DNA from: Gnetum montanum
Taxonomy: Eukaryota; Streptophyta; Gnetopsida; Gnetales; Gnetaceae
Length of the DNA stretch: 64,000 nt
Direction of reading: 5' to 3'
NCBI GenBank assembly: GCA_015680685.1
Contig: MNCI01022583.1
Span: 253,207-317,206 of the forward strand
The translations under genes were made by a program, and so were the position numbers. Positions 31,209 through 41,849 of this stretch are shown in pieces. Each line of letters opens with the position of its first letter. The stretch's first letter is position 1. The notes beneath the pieces are model-generated. The model did not search any database. It was not told where the DNA came from and saw nothing but the letters and a program-made list of their open reading frames with translations.

Positions 31209-32930
31209 ATGGAGGGGACATCTTACACTAAGCCACCTATGTTTGATGGGTTTGACTTTGCCCATTGGAAGGCAAGGTTACAAGGATTATTTGAGTCCAT
31301 GGAGTTTGAAGTATGGGAGTCTGCCCTCAAAGGCTACACACCACCCATTGACTATGCAATTAAGGCCATCAAGCCTTAGAGCAAGTGGATGCAAGAAGAA
31401 AAAGATAAGTTAATGTTTGATTCAAAAGCAAAAAACTTATGTGTATTGTGCATTAAATAAATATGAATTTAATAGAGTAGCTAGATGCAAAATGGCCAAA
31501 TAAATTTGGAAAACATTAGATGCTACTTATGAGGAAACTTTAATAGTTAAGTAAACTAACCTTTTAGTCTTACAAAGTAAGTATGATAAGCTCAAAGTGA
31601 GAGAAGGTGAGAAAATACAAAATTATTTTTCTAGAGAAAATGTTCTTGTTGTGGCTATTAGAGGTACTGGTAAAGATTGCCTAAAAGTGATGTCATAATA
31701 AAAATGATTAGAACTCTCTAATCAAAATTTAGATTGAAAGTCACAGCCATGGAGGAAATTAGAGATTTCTTTGTTCTAAAGTTCAAAGAGCTTCAAAGTG
31801 CTCTTATTGCTTATGAAATGGACCTCATAATCGAAGGGGATATTCAAAAAAAAAGAAAAAAAAACCCATTACCCTCAAATTAGCCTTAGAAGAAAAGGAA
31901 CTTACTGATTAGGATATGAGTAGTGAAGAAGAAGTAGCTCTTCATTCAAGGAAAATCCAATCACTACTTGCAAGAAAAGGTAAAATCTTCAATCAATCAA
32001 GCCCCAATATATCTAACTTCAAAGGTAAGGACAAAGGTAAGATTTTTCAAATTCAAATTTTGATGCTTCCTCAATATAATGTTGTGTATGTGGAGGTAGA
32101 GATCATGTGAACTTTGAATATCCTACCAAGGGCAACTTGCAATGTAAAAAAGGACTAATATGGAGATTAAAAAGACCAAATTCTATACCACTTTGGATGA
32201 TGGTGAGCAAAGCGAAGAAGAAGTAGATACCTCTACTAAAAATTTCTAGCTCATATGCATGGCACTCACAGATGAAAATTCACTACATGCTACCGATGAA
32301 CCAAAAGGTACGCATGATGAAATGTATAGTGAATTATGAGAAGAAATTCTTCTTCTACATTATTTACTTAGAAAGGTAAAGAAATTTTTGAATTGAAAGC
32401 TTGATGAAATGCACATTTAATTAAAAGGATAAATCTTAGACTTAAAGGTTGAGATTCAACAATTAACCCCTTTAAGGATTGTAGAGGTTTTTATGAAGAA
32501 GAGACTCATGAAGACTAGCCTAGGAATGAAGATTTAGAAAAGGTCTCACAGGAGGATACAAGCTCAAGCTCAATCATAATTAGGTTTGAAGACCCCATTC
32601 ATGAGGAGAACACTTTATTTGTTTGTAAAACTTGTGGAAGTAAACAAAACTTTGATTATTCTCATCAAAATAAGATTGATGCTTAGCCTTGCCAACAAGT
32701 TCCTAGTAAGGCTATTTTGTAGGAAGTAGCTTCTGGAAATAAAGATGAATGAAAAATTGGAAAATTCTTTGAGAAGATGGATGATACAGAAGGTGATCAA
32801 AAATATTTCCATTATAAACAAGCTTGGATGTCAAAGAAAAGGTAACCAAAAGGTAAGGAGGTACTCCATGATAGAGAACGTCATCTAAAACTTCATTAGT
32901 CTTTTCCATCTCAATTACAAGTAAGGTAAG
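31209..32930 (+). pseudogene. gag of copia element K (broken)
   Basis: ATG at 31209, reading MEGTSYTKPPMFDG and HWKARLQGLFESMEFEVWES, the start of the copia-type gag (UBN2-like) domain. Further on are IWKTLDATYEETLIVK and KYDKLKVREGEKIQNYF, typical of this family. A zinc knuckle is visible at about 32083-32130: CCVCGGRDHVNFEYP fits C-x2-C-x4-H-x4-C with the last Cys changed to Tyr. A second Cys pair (CKTCGSKQNF) lies near 32625. Stops and frameshifts interrupt the gene. The protein would form particles; no protease follows. Confidence 0.8.
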
Positions 32931-34741
32931 TTATGGTAAGTTCCTTGCTAGAAATTATCTTAGTTTTTTTAAAAATATGTTTTCGAGAATTTTTTTCTGA
33001 TGAAGAAAGAATAACTATTTTGATATGTGCTTACATTTGTTCAAGACTATGAAAATTTATCAAATCTCTGCAAATGTTTGATAAACACATATGTGGGAGG
33101 AGATATTTGGTATTAGTGGGATATTTTTGGAATATTTGATTGTTAGATCAAAATATATGAATATTTGACCATGTTTTCTCTTGTGAACATATGAAAGTGG
33201 TATGATCACATTGCATATGCTATTGTTAAAATTTTCTATTGAAAAATCATCTTTTGATATATTAGTTTCAAGTGGTATAAAATCCTTGCATAAAATTCAT
33301 GGATTGAAAAGTTTTTTTCCTTGAGATATGGGTTTGCTCTGAAATCATAAAGTCAAATTTCTTTTGGAAGATTTTTTGCTATGTGATAATTAAAGAATTT
33401 AAATTAGTACCTTTGATGAAATTCATGAATCTTCTGAGAAAAGAATCATTTCAAAGGGAATTATTATGAAGTACTATTAATTAGAGACCTTTGTCTCCAC
33501 ACTTAATCTTAATGTTGCATTGCAAGGTTACTACTTTGATCATAAAAGACCTATGACAATGACATTTTTATAAAAGATCAAGCTAATCCTAAAACACCCA
33601 AAGGGAGTATTAAAAGAAGAAGGATATCTACACATATGTAAGGGGAGCCTGTACCTCATCAACAAGTATCATCTATAAGCCACATGTGTAGGGGGAGTCT
33701 TTTGAGACTCTTACCAAAGATACTCAAGAAAAAAGACTTTCCGCTCCAACACCCTCAACTAATAATGAGAAAATTCATTTGGTAATGTTTTGAAAGTAAA
33801 ATATGACATTTATTAAAATCCTTATCTAAAGATGATCTTTATTAGTGAAAGCTCCTAAACTTTATATGTTATATAAACTTACTTGTGAGCTCTATCTCAA
33901 GGATTTAATGGTACATGCATGATCTTTTGTATGTTTAGAATGTATCATTTTAAGTAAGCTCCTTATTGCAAATATGAGTTGAGAGGAACTTCCTTAGAGA
34001 TCTCAAGTGTTCAATGAAAGATTGGGACTAAAATAGATGTTCATGATCTCATTTGGTAAGAAATGAGGTATATATATATATTCTATTTTGTTCTCAAGTT
34101 GATTATCATATATTAGTTTATAAATTTTTTTGTAAAAATATGATTGGTTGTCATATATGTTTGATCTTTTGCTTTGTCTTAAAAGTTGAATATGCATGTT
34201 TCACCAACCATGAAATTGTTATGCCTTATCATGATATTTGAAAAGGAGAAGAATATTTGATGATTATAAAACAATGAGATATTGGTTATTTACTAATGGA
34301 TTATTGACTCAATGCTAAAATTTTGGTTTTTGGATATGAACTATAAGGCTTGTACCTCATTATTTCTAACCTTCTATGTGAACAAATAAGGGATAACACT
34401 TAATTGGTTTGTCATCATTTGTCCTATACTATCAATGCTAAGTAATATATACTTTTGCTTGTTCTTCCTTGGCAAATATGTTTATAGATATATTGTTAGT
34501 ATACTCACGTCCTCAAGTGTTCATTATCAAAGTTTGTCATTCCTTTTTGATAATGTCCAAAAATGGGGAGAAGTTAGTATTTTGGTTAATGACTATGATG
34601 TGATGTGATGATATGCTTATAGTAATTTTGAATATGGTAACTATATGTGTGGATGAAAAGTGTTATAAGAAATATTGAAAATATATGACTTGATGAATTC
34701 TGGAAACTACTAACCTAGTTTCTTAAGTTTTGGACATTACC
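32930..34741 (+). other. Internal non-coding region of element K
   Basis: About 1.8 kb of AT-rich sequence between gag and the PPT. I found no DDE, RT or RNase H motif on either strand. A second PPT-like purine run (AAAAATGGGGAGAAG, about 34559-34573) lies 180 bp upstream of the real one, in the similar context AATGTCC. This suggests a duplicated end or an older boundary. Confidence 0.5.
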
Positions 34742-34755
34742 AAAAAGGAGGAGAT

Positions 34756-35530
34756 TGTTGACCTTTTGGTATGCCATAACCTTAAGGAAAATGGAGAACA
34801 TAAAATGTTGTGGGATGTGATGTTTTGTAGGGGTTGAATGAGAACTCAAGAAGAGATATCTATAAAGAGATGTCAAAGAGGAGACTATAAGGACTAAAGG
34901 GAGAATGAACAAGTAAAGAAGAGTACAAGCTAAAAGAAGATGCTCTAGTAATTGAGAGGAAGCTTTAGGAATAAAGGTTCAAAAATTGAGAAAACGTCTC
35001 CCAAAAGTAGAAGCCATCTTACCTAAAGTGAAATTGACTTAGAGAACATGTCTCCCAAAAATAAGAGACATCATCTTTGAAGAGAAGATGTCTCCATAGA
35101 GACATCCCAATCTTAGAAGAGATGTCTTCCTAAAATTGAAGTCATTTTTAGAGAGACATTCCAATCTCAAAGGAGATGTCTTTACTAGCCATTAGATAGC
35201 CATTGAATGCATTATGAGGTAATTTTGGAAACTCTAAGACTATAAGATGACTTCATTCTCTTGGGTATTATGCATGAATTCTATAGCAATTGTCACTATC
35301 AAAGCAATCATTTGTGTACTTGTGTACTTCATTTGACAAATCATTTGCTTGATTGGTTGTTGAATTGTGAATTGCACTTTAAAGTTCTAGGATTTGTAAT
35401 CTAAGTTACATTCTTTCCTTATAGTTTTTGTTTCTCTCTTGTTGCCTCATTGGGGTTGATATGCTTCTTGCGAGAAGGCATCGTCATTGAGCTTATCGAG
35501 ATACTATGGGATTGAGTGTTTTTGTAGCTT
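34756..35530 (+). repeat. 3' LTR of element K, truncated by element G
   Basis: Aligns with 30053 onward from TGTTGACC through the GTTTTTGTAGC block, then stops at 35530 where TGATGAATTATG begins the gypsy LTR. U3 contains five TGTCTC or GAGACA hexamers (35049, 35065, 35089, 35099 and 35153), two of them forming the inverted pair GATGTCTC-CATA-GAGACATC at 35087-35106. A TATA-like CTATAAGATG follows near 35239. Confidence 0.8.
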
Positions 35531-36367
35531 TGATGAATTATGTTTTGACATGCTTCGATATTAGATATGCGATATTGGAGCCTCGATATTGGATACCGGA
35601 TATTATACCCCAAGATGCCATGTCAAATATTCGATATTTCCCTATTAATAGAGCACTTAGGCATATGATTTTTAGATAGTTTTTATCATAGAGTAATGAA
35701 GTTCTTGCAGTTTAGTCATTCTATAGTTAGAATATTTTTAAGTGCCCACAGTAGGATTCTATGTGTGTATGGATCTTTGTTTGAGCACTGATGTACCTGA
35801 GCATAACAATGTGATAGAAATAAAGATGAGCCGTTTTGATAATCCTTGTAGCATTGAGAATAGATTAATGTTTCGTTTAATGCATTTAATATTCATGCAC
35901 TTTACCTTAATGCAATTTAGTTAAGCAATTAATTTTGAGTTGTTAATGAACACAAGCAAGACTAGTTTGAGCATACGTGTAGCACTTGGTAACCTAGAAA
36001 TGCTTAACATTTGGTAATCTAGTTGTACTATGTGCATTTAGGATGTGTTTGGAGAGTGGGAATGGTACTTGTGTCAGGCTAGCTAAGTAGTAGATTAATT
36101 AGATATTAAATTCCTCTACCTTTCATTCTTATTCTAGGCAATTAAACCTATAAAATATAAAGTAATAAAAATCATATAGCTCAGTTTTAGTTAACCATAT
36201 ACTTGTGCCTCACTAGTGGAGTTGAGAAGACAAAAATCATCCCAATTAGATTTCATGTCTTAGAACTAGTGTACTTAAGAGCTTAAGGTCTGTAAAATTC
36301 AACCAGATTTTGTGTAAGTGCTTGTGATTGGTATGGTTGGGTGTAGGGGTACCTCGTCACTCATTGT
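35531..36367 (+). repeat. 5' LTR of element G
   Basis: TGATGAATTATG to CTCATTG. The U3 carries CGATATT-type repeats (35552-35635), closer in style to the GATATC array of A and E than to the LTR at 43958-45014. A TATA-like CCTATTAATAG follows near 35640. R/U5 aligns with the other gypsy LTRs. Confidence 0.75.
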
Positions 36368-36527
36368 TGGCACTATTTTTAGGGGCCTTTTAGTTATTAC
36401 GTGTGGCATCTAGGACTAGTGAAAATAATTAATCAAATCATTGGAACAAACCTTAGAGTCATATCATACTTTAAAAATAACTACAACAAATTTGAAAAGC
36501 ACATTACATATTATTTTTCTAACACAA

Positions 36528-37640
36528 ATGTCTTCTTCTCACAGGAGAAATTCTTTGTCCATGTCTAATGGAGTACATTAATAGGTGTCCCAAAAATATT
36601 GGGTGGTGTATGCTCATCTTGATGAGTATATACCCAACTTCACCTAAGCTACTGCGGTGATGAGACATGGAGGAAAACATTGTGTTGCCATTGGATCAAG
36701 TTGTTCCTACAATGCTCCACCAAACTCTTGTGCATTTAGGACTCTAGGAACTTCATCCTGAGTATGTTGTGCAAGATACTAATGCTAGGAATTATCATCC
36801 CATAGATGTACAACATCTAAGGGATCGCTAGTGAGAGCAATGCTATGAATCTGTGAAGGGAAAGTGGTTCACTGATTTTCCATACCTGCCATACCAAAAA
36901 GATGGTGGAGAACCTTTCTCTAGTAGTTTTCCATTTGGAAAAACTCCTCCTTTTAACATCAGTAAAGGAATGTTGTCCTATTGTGTTGCACTTATGGGAG
37001 TTTGGGGTATATGCCCTAAATCCATGACTAGCACAAAGGCAAACACCCAAAATATTGCCTTATTCTCAAGGTAATTCTAGGCAGTTCCACCAAAAACAAT
37101 AGTATTATCCAAGTGGAACTCCACTACAACCATATGAGTAGTACCAATAGTGTCAGCAACCATAGTCATGACCACTAGCACCATCAAGGTAGTAATATCC
37201 TTACAAAAAACTTGATCCATATGGGTATTATTTTTAAAAACCTTTGTCCCCACATGACTCTTCCAATCACATTTCTACTCTCTAATGTCGCTACTACCCT
37301 CTTGGTTATTAGTGAACTCATTCTCCACATGTAAGGAGGGATACCACCTTTTACCCTTATCCTCCTCCTATCCCTACACATGTTCCTCCATCCTCTTTAC
37401 AACTACCACTTACTCCATTTATGTAGTATGAACTCCAAGCTCAACCACAACAATGCAATGCCACTAGGGCTGTAAATCTCCAACCAGTTCTTCAACTAAG
37501 TGGATTGGACATTGGATCAAAGAAAAGCTCTTTCTTCTAACCCCATAGTCCACCTAAGCCCTCACCTACACCTATGGTTGACAATCCTGTTCCTCCATCT
37601 CCCTCTATATCAAATCCCTTCGAGTCCCCTTCAAACCAAA
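36528..37640 (+). pseudogene. gag of element G, capsid core deleted
   Basis: ATG at 36528 (MSSSHRRNSLSMSNGVH). The N-terminal domain runs to about 36975 (GGEPFSSSFPFGKTPPF), where it jumps to the Cys/His cluster CCPIVLHL and ALNP that in A and E lies after the capsid core. The capsid and coil segments, over 1 kb, are therefore missing. The Pro/Tyr-rich region follows (37050-37500), with the hairpin at 37054-37075. Stops are present throughout. Confidence 0.75.
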
Positions 37641-38150
37641 TTCCACCTTGAATCCATACTATTATGTTGATGAATGTTGTATATGATTGGATTTGGGTTG
37701 GCAACCTTCCCAAGAAATTACCTGATCTTGGAAGTCCTCTGATTTATTTACAGACTGCTAGGAATGAATCATGTAAGGCTCTCCTTGATTCAAGTTTTGG
37801 TATCAACTTGATTTCTCATGAAATGTATACTACATGGAACTTGCCCCCTCTCAAGAAGAGCAACATCATATTAGAATTGGTAGAATAGTTCATCACTATT
37901 CCATTGGGACTAGTAGAAGACATTGTGATTACTGTCTATGGGTGGTCTTATTCTACTGAATTCCTAGTGATCAAAGTGGAGAACTGCAAAGAGGACTTTC
38001 TAATCATCATGGGAAGGGAATGGCTAAGCACCATTGATGCACAAATGGACATTAGAAATCTTTCTTTGGAAATATCTAAAGAAAATGCATTCAAGAAGAT
38101 TGAGAAGAAGTGAGTTCCATGCATTGTGTACAACGGTATAGGGTATGTAG
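37640..38150 (+). pseudogene. Aspartic protease of element G
   Basis: Frames 37664-37888 and 37904-38113. The active site reads KALLDSSFGINLIS, with the Gly of DSG changed to Ser. It is followed by VEDIVITVYGWSYSTEF and DFLIIMGREWLSTIDAQMD. A single TAG separates the frames. Confidence 0.85.
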
Positions 38151-38289
38151 AAAATTTTTGTAGGGAAATGAGCATCCATCTCTGCATGTAAGCAATTTGA
38201 ACTGGAAGCTAATATTCAAAGGTGCCTGTACATAGTAGTTATAAAATAATAAGGCACCTAATGGCTAACTACTAATTTTGAGAACAACA

Positions 38290-39500
38290 CACTTTGCATG
38301 GGACCTACTAAGAGCTTGACATGCATATATTTCGTAGGCATGGGTGAACAAGGACAAGTTCATCACCAACTCTATGATAATGCAAATGATGATACCTATT
38401 GGGGAGAGTTGGAAATTCCTAAAAATTTTAAGCAAGAGCCCCTTGAATTAAAAAATCTACTGGTCAGCATGAAATATGCATTCTTAAGAAATGAAAAGCT
38501 AGTAATAATCAATGTAAATCTTGCTTGAAAACAAAAAAAGATGTTATTAAAAGTGGTTGAAAAATGATCAACAGCCTTTGCTTGGTCATATCCTAAACTC
38601 ATAGGGATTGAACCTAGGATATGCTAGCATTGTATCTATACTGATTTAGCCATGAAGCCAAAGAGGTAGCCACAAATATGGTTAAACCCCAAACTGAAGC
38701 AAATCATCAAGGAGGAAATCAAATAACTCTTCAAGCCATGGGTTATCTATCCCATTGAGGATAGTAAGTGGGTTAGTCCACTTATTATTATGTACAAGAA
38801 AGGTGGCAAGTAGTGGGTCTACATTAATTTTCAACTGATGAATATAACAACATTGAAGGATCATTTGTCATTGTCATTTGTTGATTAGGTGTTAGACACA
38901 ATATTTGGGCATTGCTACTATAGTTTTCTAGATGATTATAGTGGCTATAACCAAATCTAGATCACATTAGAGGACTAGGCCAATACAACATTCACGAGTT
39001 CCTAAGGGAATTTTGCATATCACAAGATGCTTTTTGGTCTATGAAATTTCTCTACTACATTTTAATGCTTGGTCCTTAGCATTTTTCAATAGTAGATAAA
39101 TAGTGGTATGGAAGTCTTCATGGATGACCTCTCCCCCTATGGAGCTACATTTGAGTAAGCCCTGGACTACCTTCAACAAGTATTAAAGAGATTTGTTGAA
39201 AAAAAATCTTTAGCTCAATTGGCAAAAGAGTCATTTGATGGTCTAGGAGGGCATTGTGTTGGGGCACCAAATATCAGAAGTAGGAATTGAGGTTGACCTC
39301 GAAAAAATAAGGGTCATCCAAGAAATAACCTATCAACTAGAAATTGTTAAAGATGTTTCGTCATTCCATGAACATACTAGCTACTACTGGTGATTCATAG
39401 AGAATTTTTGTAAGATTTCAAAACTATTGGTTGAGTTGAAAAAGAAAAATGATCCATTTATTTGGACCAATGAATGTGAAAATGCATTCCAATAGCTAAA
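38290..39500 (+). pseudogene. Reverse transcriptase of element G
   Basis: Starts with YWGELEIPKNFKQEPLELK (38395-38450). RT motifs: SPLIIMYKKGGK-like at 38775-38810, KDHLSLSFVD, KMLFGL, and the catalytic box VFMDDLSPYG at 39114-39143 with both Asp kept. Then VLKRFVEK, and VDLEKIRVIQEITYQLE at about 39295-39340. Many TAG stops. Confidence 0.85.
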
Positions 39501-39549
39501 GGAGAAACTTGTAGAAACTCCAATTTCTCCAAGCACTCGACTATTCTAG

Positions 39550-39960
39550 ACTATTTCATGTTATGATGGATGCATTAAATTATGTCCTTAGAGCTGTGCT
39601 TACATAGATGGATGACAAGAAATATCCATATTATATTCACTATGCTAGCTAAAGCATTGTGGATGCAAAACTGAACTACACCACCACAGAAAGAGAATTG
39701 ATGGCAATGGTGTTTGCTCTTGAGAAGTTCAGGTACTATGTGCGTAGATACAAAGTGTTTGTGCATAGAACATAGTTCCATCCACTTCGTAATGAACAAG
39801 CCACAATGAGTCCCCATGTCATATGGTGGTTGGTGATCTTACAAAAATTTGATCTTATGATGGTAGATCAAAAGGGAAATAATAATGTGGTCACTGATCA
39901 CTTGTCTCAGTTGTGATAGGACAACAAAGAGGAAGAAAGCCCATTATCTAATTTGTTTCT
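39550..39960 (+). pseudogene. RNase H of element G
   Basis: Motifs MMDALNYVLRAVLT, YIHYAS, VDAKLNYTTTERELMAMVFA and LEKFRYYVRRYKVFVHR, then DQKGNNNVVTDHLSQL. The first catalytic Asp is replaced (DALNY) and the TDH motif is lost in a short frameshift. Confidence 0.8.
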
Positions 39961-40099
39961 TGATGAACTCTTTTTTGCTAGGGCTATAAGTAAATAATTT
40001 CCTTATTAGCCTAAATGGTATGATGACATTCTCATCTATCTTCTTACTTAGGAGATGCCACAAAGGTTGGACCATTGGAAGAAACAACAATTTCTTTAC

Positions 40100-40624
40100 T
40101 AGGTAAAACACTTCATGGAGATCAACGAACATCTCTACAAGGTGTGCACTAATGGCTTGGTTCGATGGTGTGTTCTTGATATTGATCAACTACATTTTTT
40201 GCAAGATGCTCATGAAGGTCCTTATGGGGGCCATTATGTTAGGAGATACACGACCATTAAAATCTTGATGGCAGGGTATTATTGGCCAATAATCTTTAGG
40301 GATGCTCACTAGTTTGTAGACTCTTATGAACATTGCCAATGAGATGGTGGAATGACTACTCAAATGGAAGGATCTCAATAATGGATTCAATCCTTAAAAC
40401 CCTTCAACGTTTTGGCCATTAATTTCATGGATCCCATCACACCCATGTCAAATGGAAAGGTGTACATCATAATCACTGTTGACGATTGTACAACATGGAT
40501 AGAAGTAGTAGCTATCACTAACTGTACATCTTCTACTACTGCTTGGTTTGTATAACAAAATGTTGTAAATAGGTTGGATGTGCCACATGGTAATGAAACT
40601 TAAAACACCATCAAATTCAAGTTG
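40100..40624 (+). pseudogene. Integrase of element G, truncated
   Basis: The zinc-binding region is in the 40115-40312 frame: FLQDAHEGPYGGHYVRRY and, shortly after, DSYEHCQ (one Cys changed to Tyr). The core begins INFMDPITPMSNGKVYIII (first Asp to Asn) and breaks off at NRLDVPHGNET, before the second catalytic Asp motif is complete. What follows is the unrelated repeat array at 40625. Confidence 0.8.
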
Positions 40625-41564
40625 TTGGAATTTTCTACAAATTTATCTAAGTGTTAGCATGAGGGAAATTTTTGCAAATTTTTCTAAGTGTTGGGACTAT
40701 ACTCTCCATTGCACCAGAGTGTAGTCAACCTAGTTGAGAGCATAGTCAACTCCAAAGATAGATTTTGTGCAATTTTATGTAAGTGTTAGAGTGAATTAAG
40801 AAGTTACAAAATTTTCTAAGTGTTGGGACTATGCTCTCCATGGCACCAAAGCGTAGTCAGCTTAGTAGAGAGTGTAGTTAATACTAGAGGTTAGTTTTGC
40901 AAATTTTCCTACATGTCAAGCCAACAGCTACAAAGCCTAGTTGGCATGGAAGAAATCGTTTGACAGAAATTTTCTAAGTGTTGAGACTATGCTCTCCACT
41001 ACTTGGGAGTGTAGTTAAGCATAGTCAGCACTGAAGGCTCAATTGTTTACAGGTTTTTCTAACTTTTGAGACTATGCTCTCCACTACCCTAGAGCATAGT
41101 TGAGTATAGTCAACTAGAAGCCTAATTTTTGTAGAAATTTCTCTAAGTGTTGGGACAAAGCTCATCCTTAGTTAAGAGTGTAGTCAGCCTCCCCTGGAGT
41201 GTGGTTAGCACAAAGCCACTTTTCTTTTTGGCAAAATTTTGCTAGGTGTTAGACTATGCTCTCCCTTATTCTAGAGCGTAGTCATGTAGAACGACCTCCA
41301 AAGGCCTTCAAAATGCAACATTGTAATTCACATTATCTCCAACACATCCTCAGTAAGCAGCATGCATCTTTTTGGCATCCTTTCGATACACAAACATGTA
41401 GTTGGCAGTGTAGTCACAATCTGGCAATCTTGCAAAGTCCATTGAAGCACACTAGAGCATAATAGTATTTGATTTAGTGAAGAGCATAGTTGGGTGTAGT
41501 GTAATTCCAACTGTCCCACTGCCACATGGCAACTGATCCATATTTCATGGGAAACCATTGTTAC
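40625..41564 (+). repeat. Array of hairpin-like repeats between elements G and M
   Basis: About seven imperfect units of roughly 100-130 bp, each containing TTTTCTAAGTGTTGGGACTA, then CTATGCTCTCC, then an approximate inverse (GAGAGCATAGTC or GAGTGTAGTC) 20-30 bp later. Each unit can fold on itself. Related motifs occur at 45710-45800 and 57530-57720, so the array probably derives from the same family as element L. No coding frame. Confidence 0.65.
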
Positions 41565-41849
41565 ATCTACATGAGTATTGGGCTTTTGCGTTAAATCCCA
41601 AATTCATGCAAAAGCACATGCCTAGGAAATTTCCTTTTCCATACGCTAATTATAGATAGTCCCACAACTAATCATACTATCCTAAGGAAACTTATTACTA
41701 GCCTCAACATCATCATTAGTCATAGTGGAAAAATCCACAATCATGGGGGAAGCCATCACCAAGCCATCCCTATCATTACTACCAGCCAAAACCATATGGA
41801 TATTATGTTCAACAACCTATTTCTCTAACTAGTTCTAGTTCTATATCTT

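Larger units (their letters stand above)
30053..35530 (+). mobile_element. Element K: Ty1/copia element with gag but no visible pol
   Basis: 5' LTR 30053-31154, PBS for initiator tRNA-Met (31158-31175), gag from 31209, AT-rich DNA without recognisable coding sequence (32930-34740), PPT AAAAAGGAGGAGAT (34742-34755), and 3' LTR from 34756. The 3' LTR is cut at 35530 by the LTR of element G. The internal region is about 3.6 kb, too short for a full copia pol, and no integrase, RT or RNase H motif is visible in it. Confidence 0.8.
35531..40624 (+). mobile_element. Element G: partial gypsy element, 5' LTR to middle of integrase
   Basis: LTR 35531-36367, PBS 36368-36385 (TGGCACTATTTTTAGGGG), gag with an internal deletion, protease, RT, RNase H and the first part of integrase, ending at about 40624 where a repeat array starts. 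It inserted into the 3' LTR of K. The LTR at 43958-45014 cannot be its partner: the U3 sequences differ and no K sequence or matching target duplication follows 45014. Confidence 0.8.
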
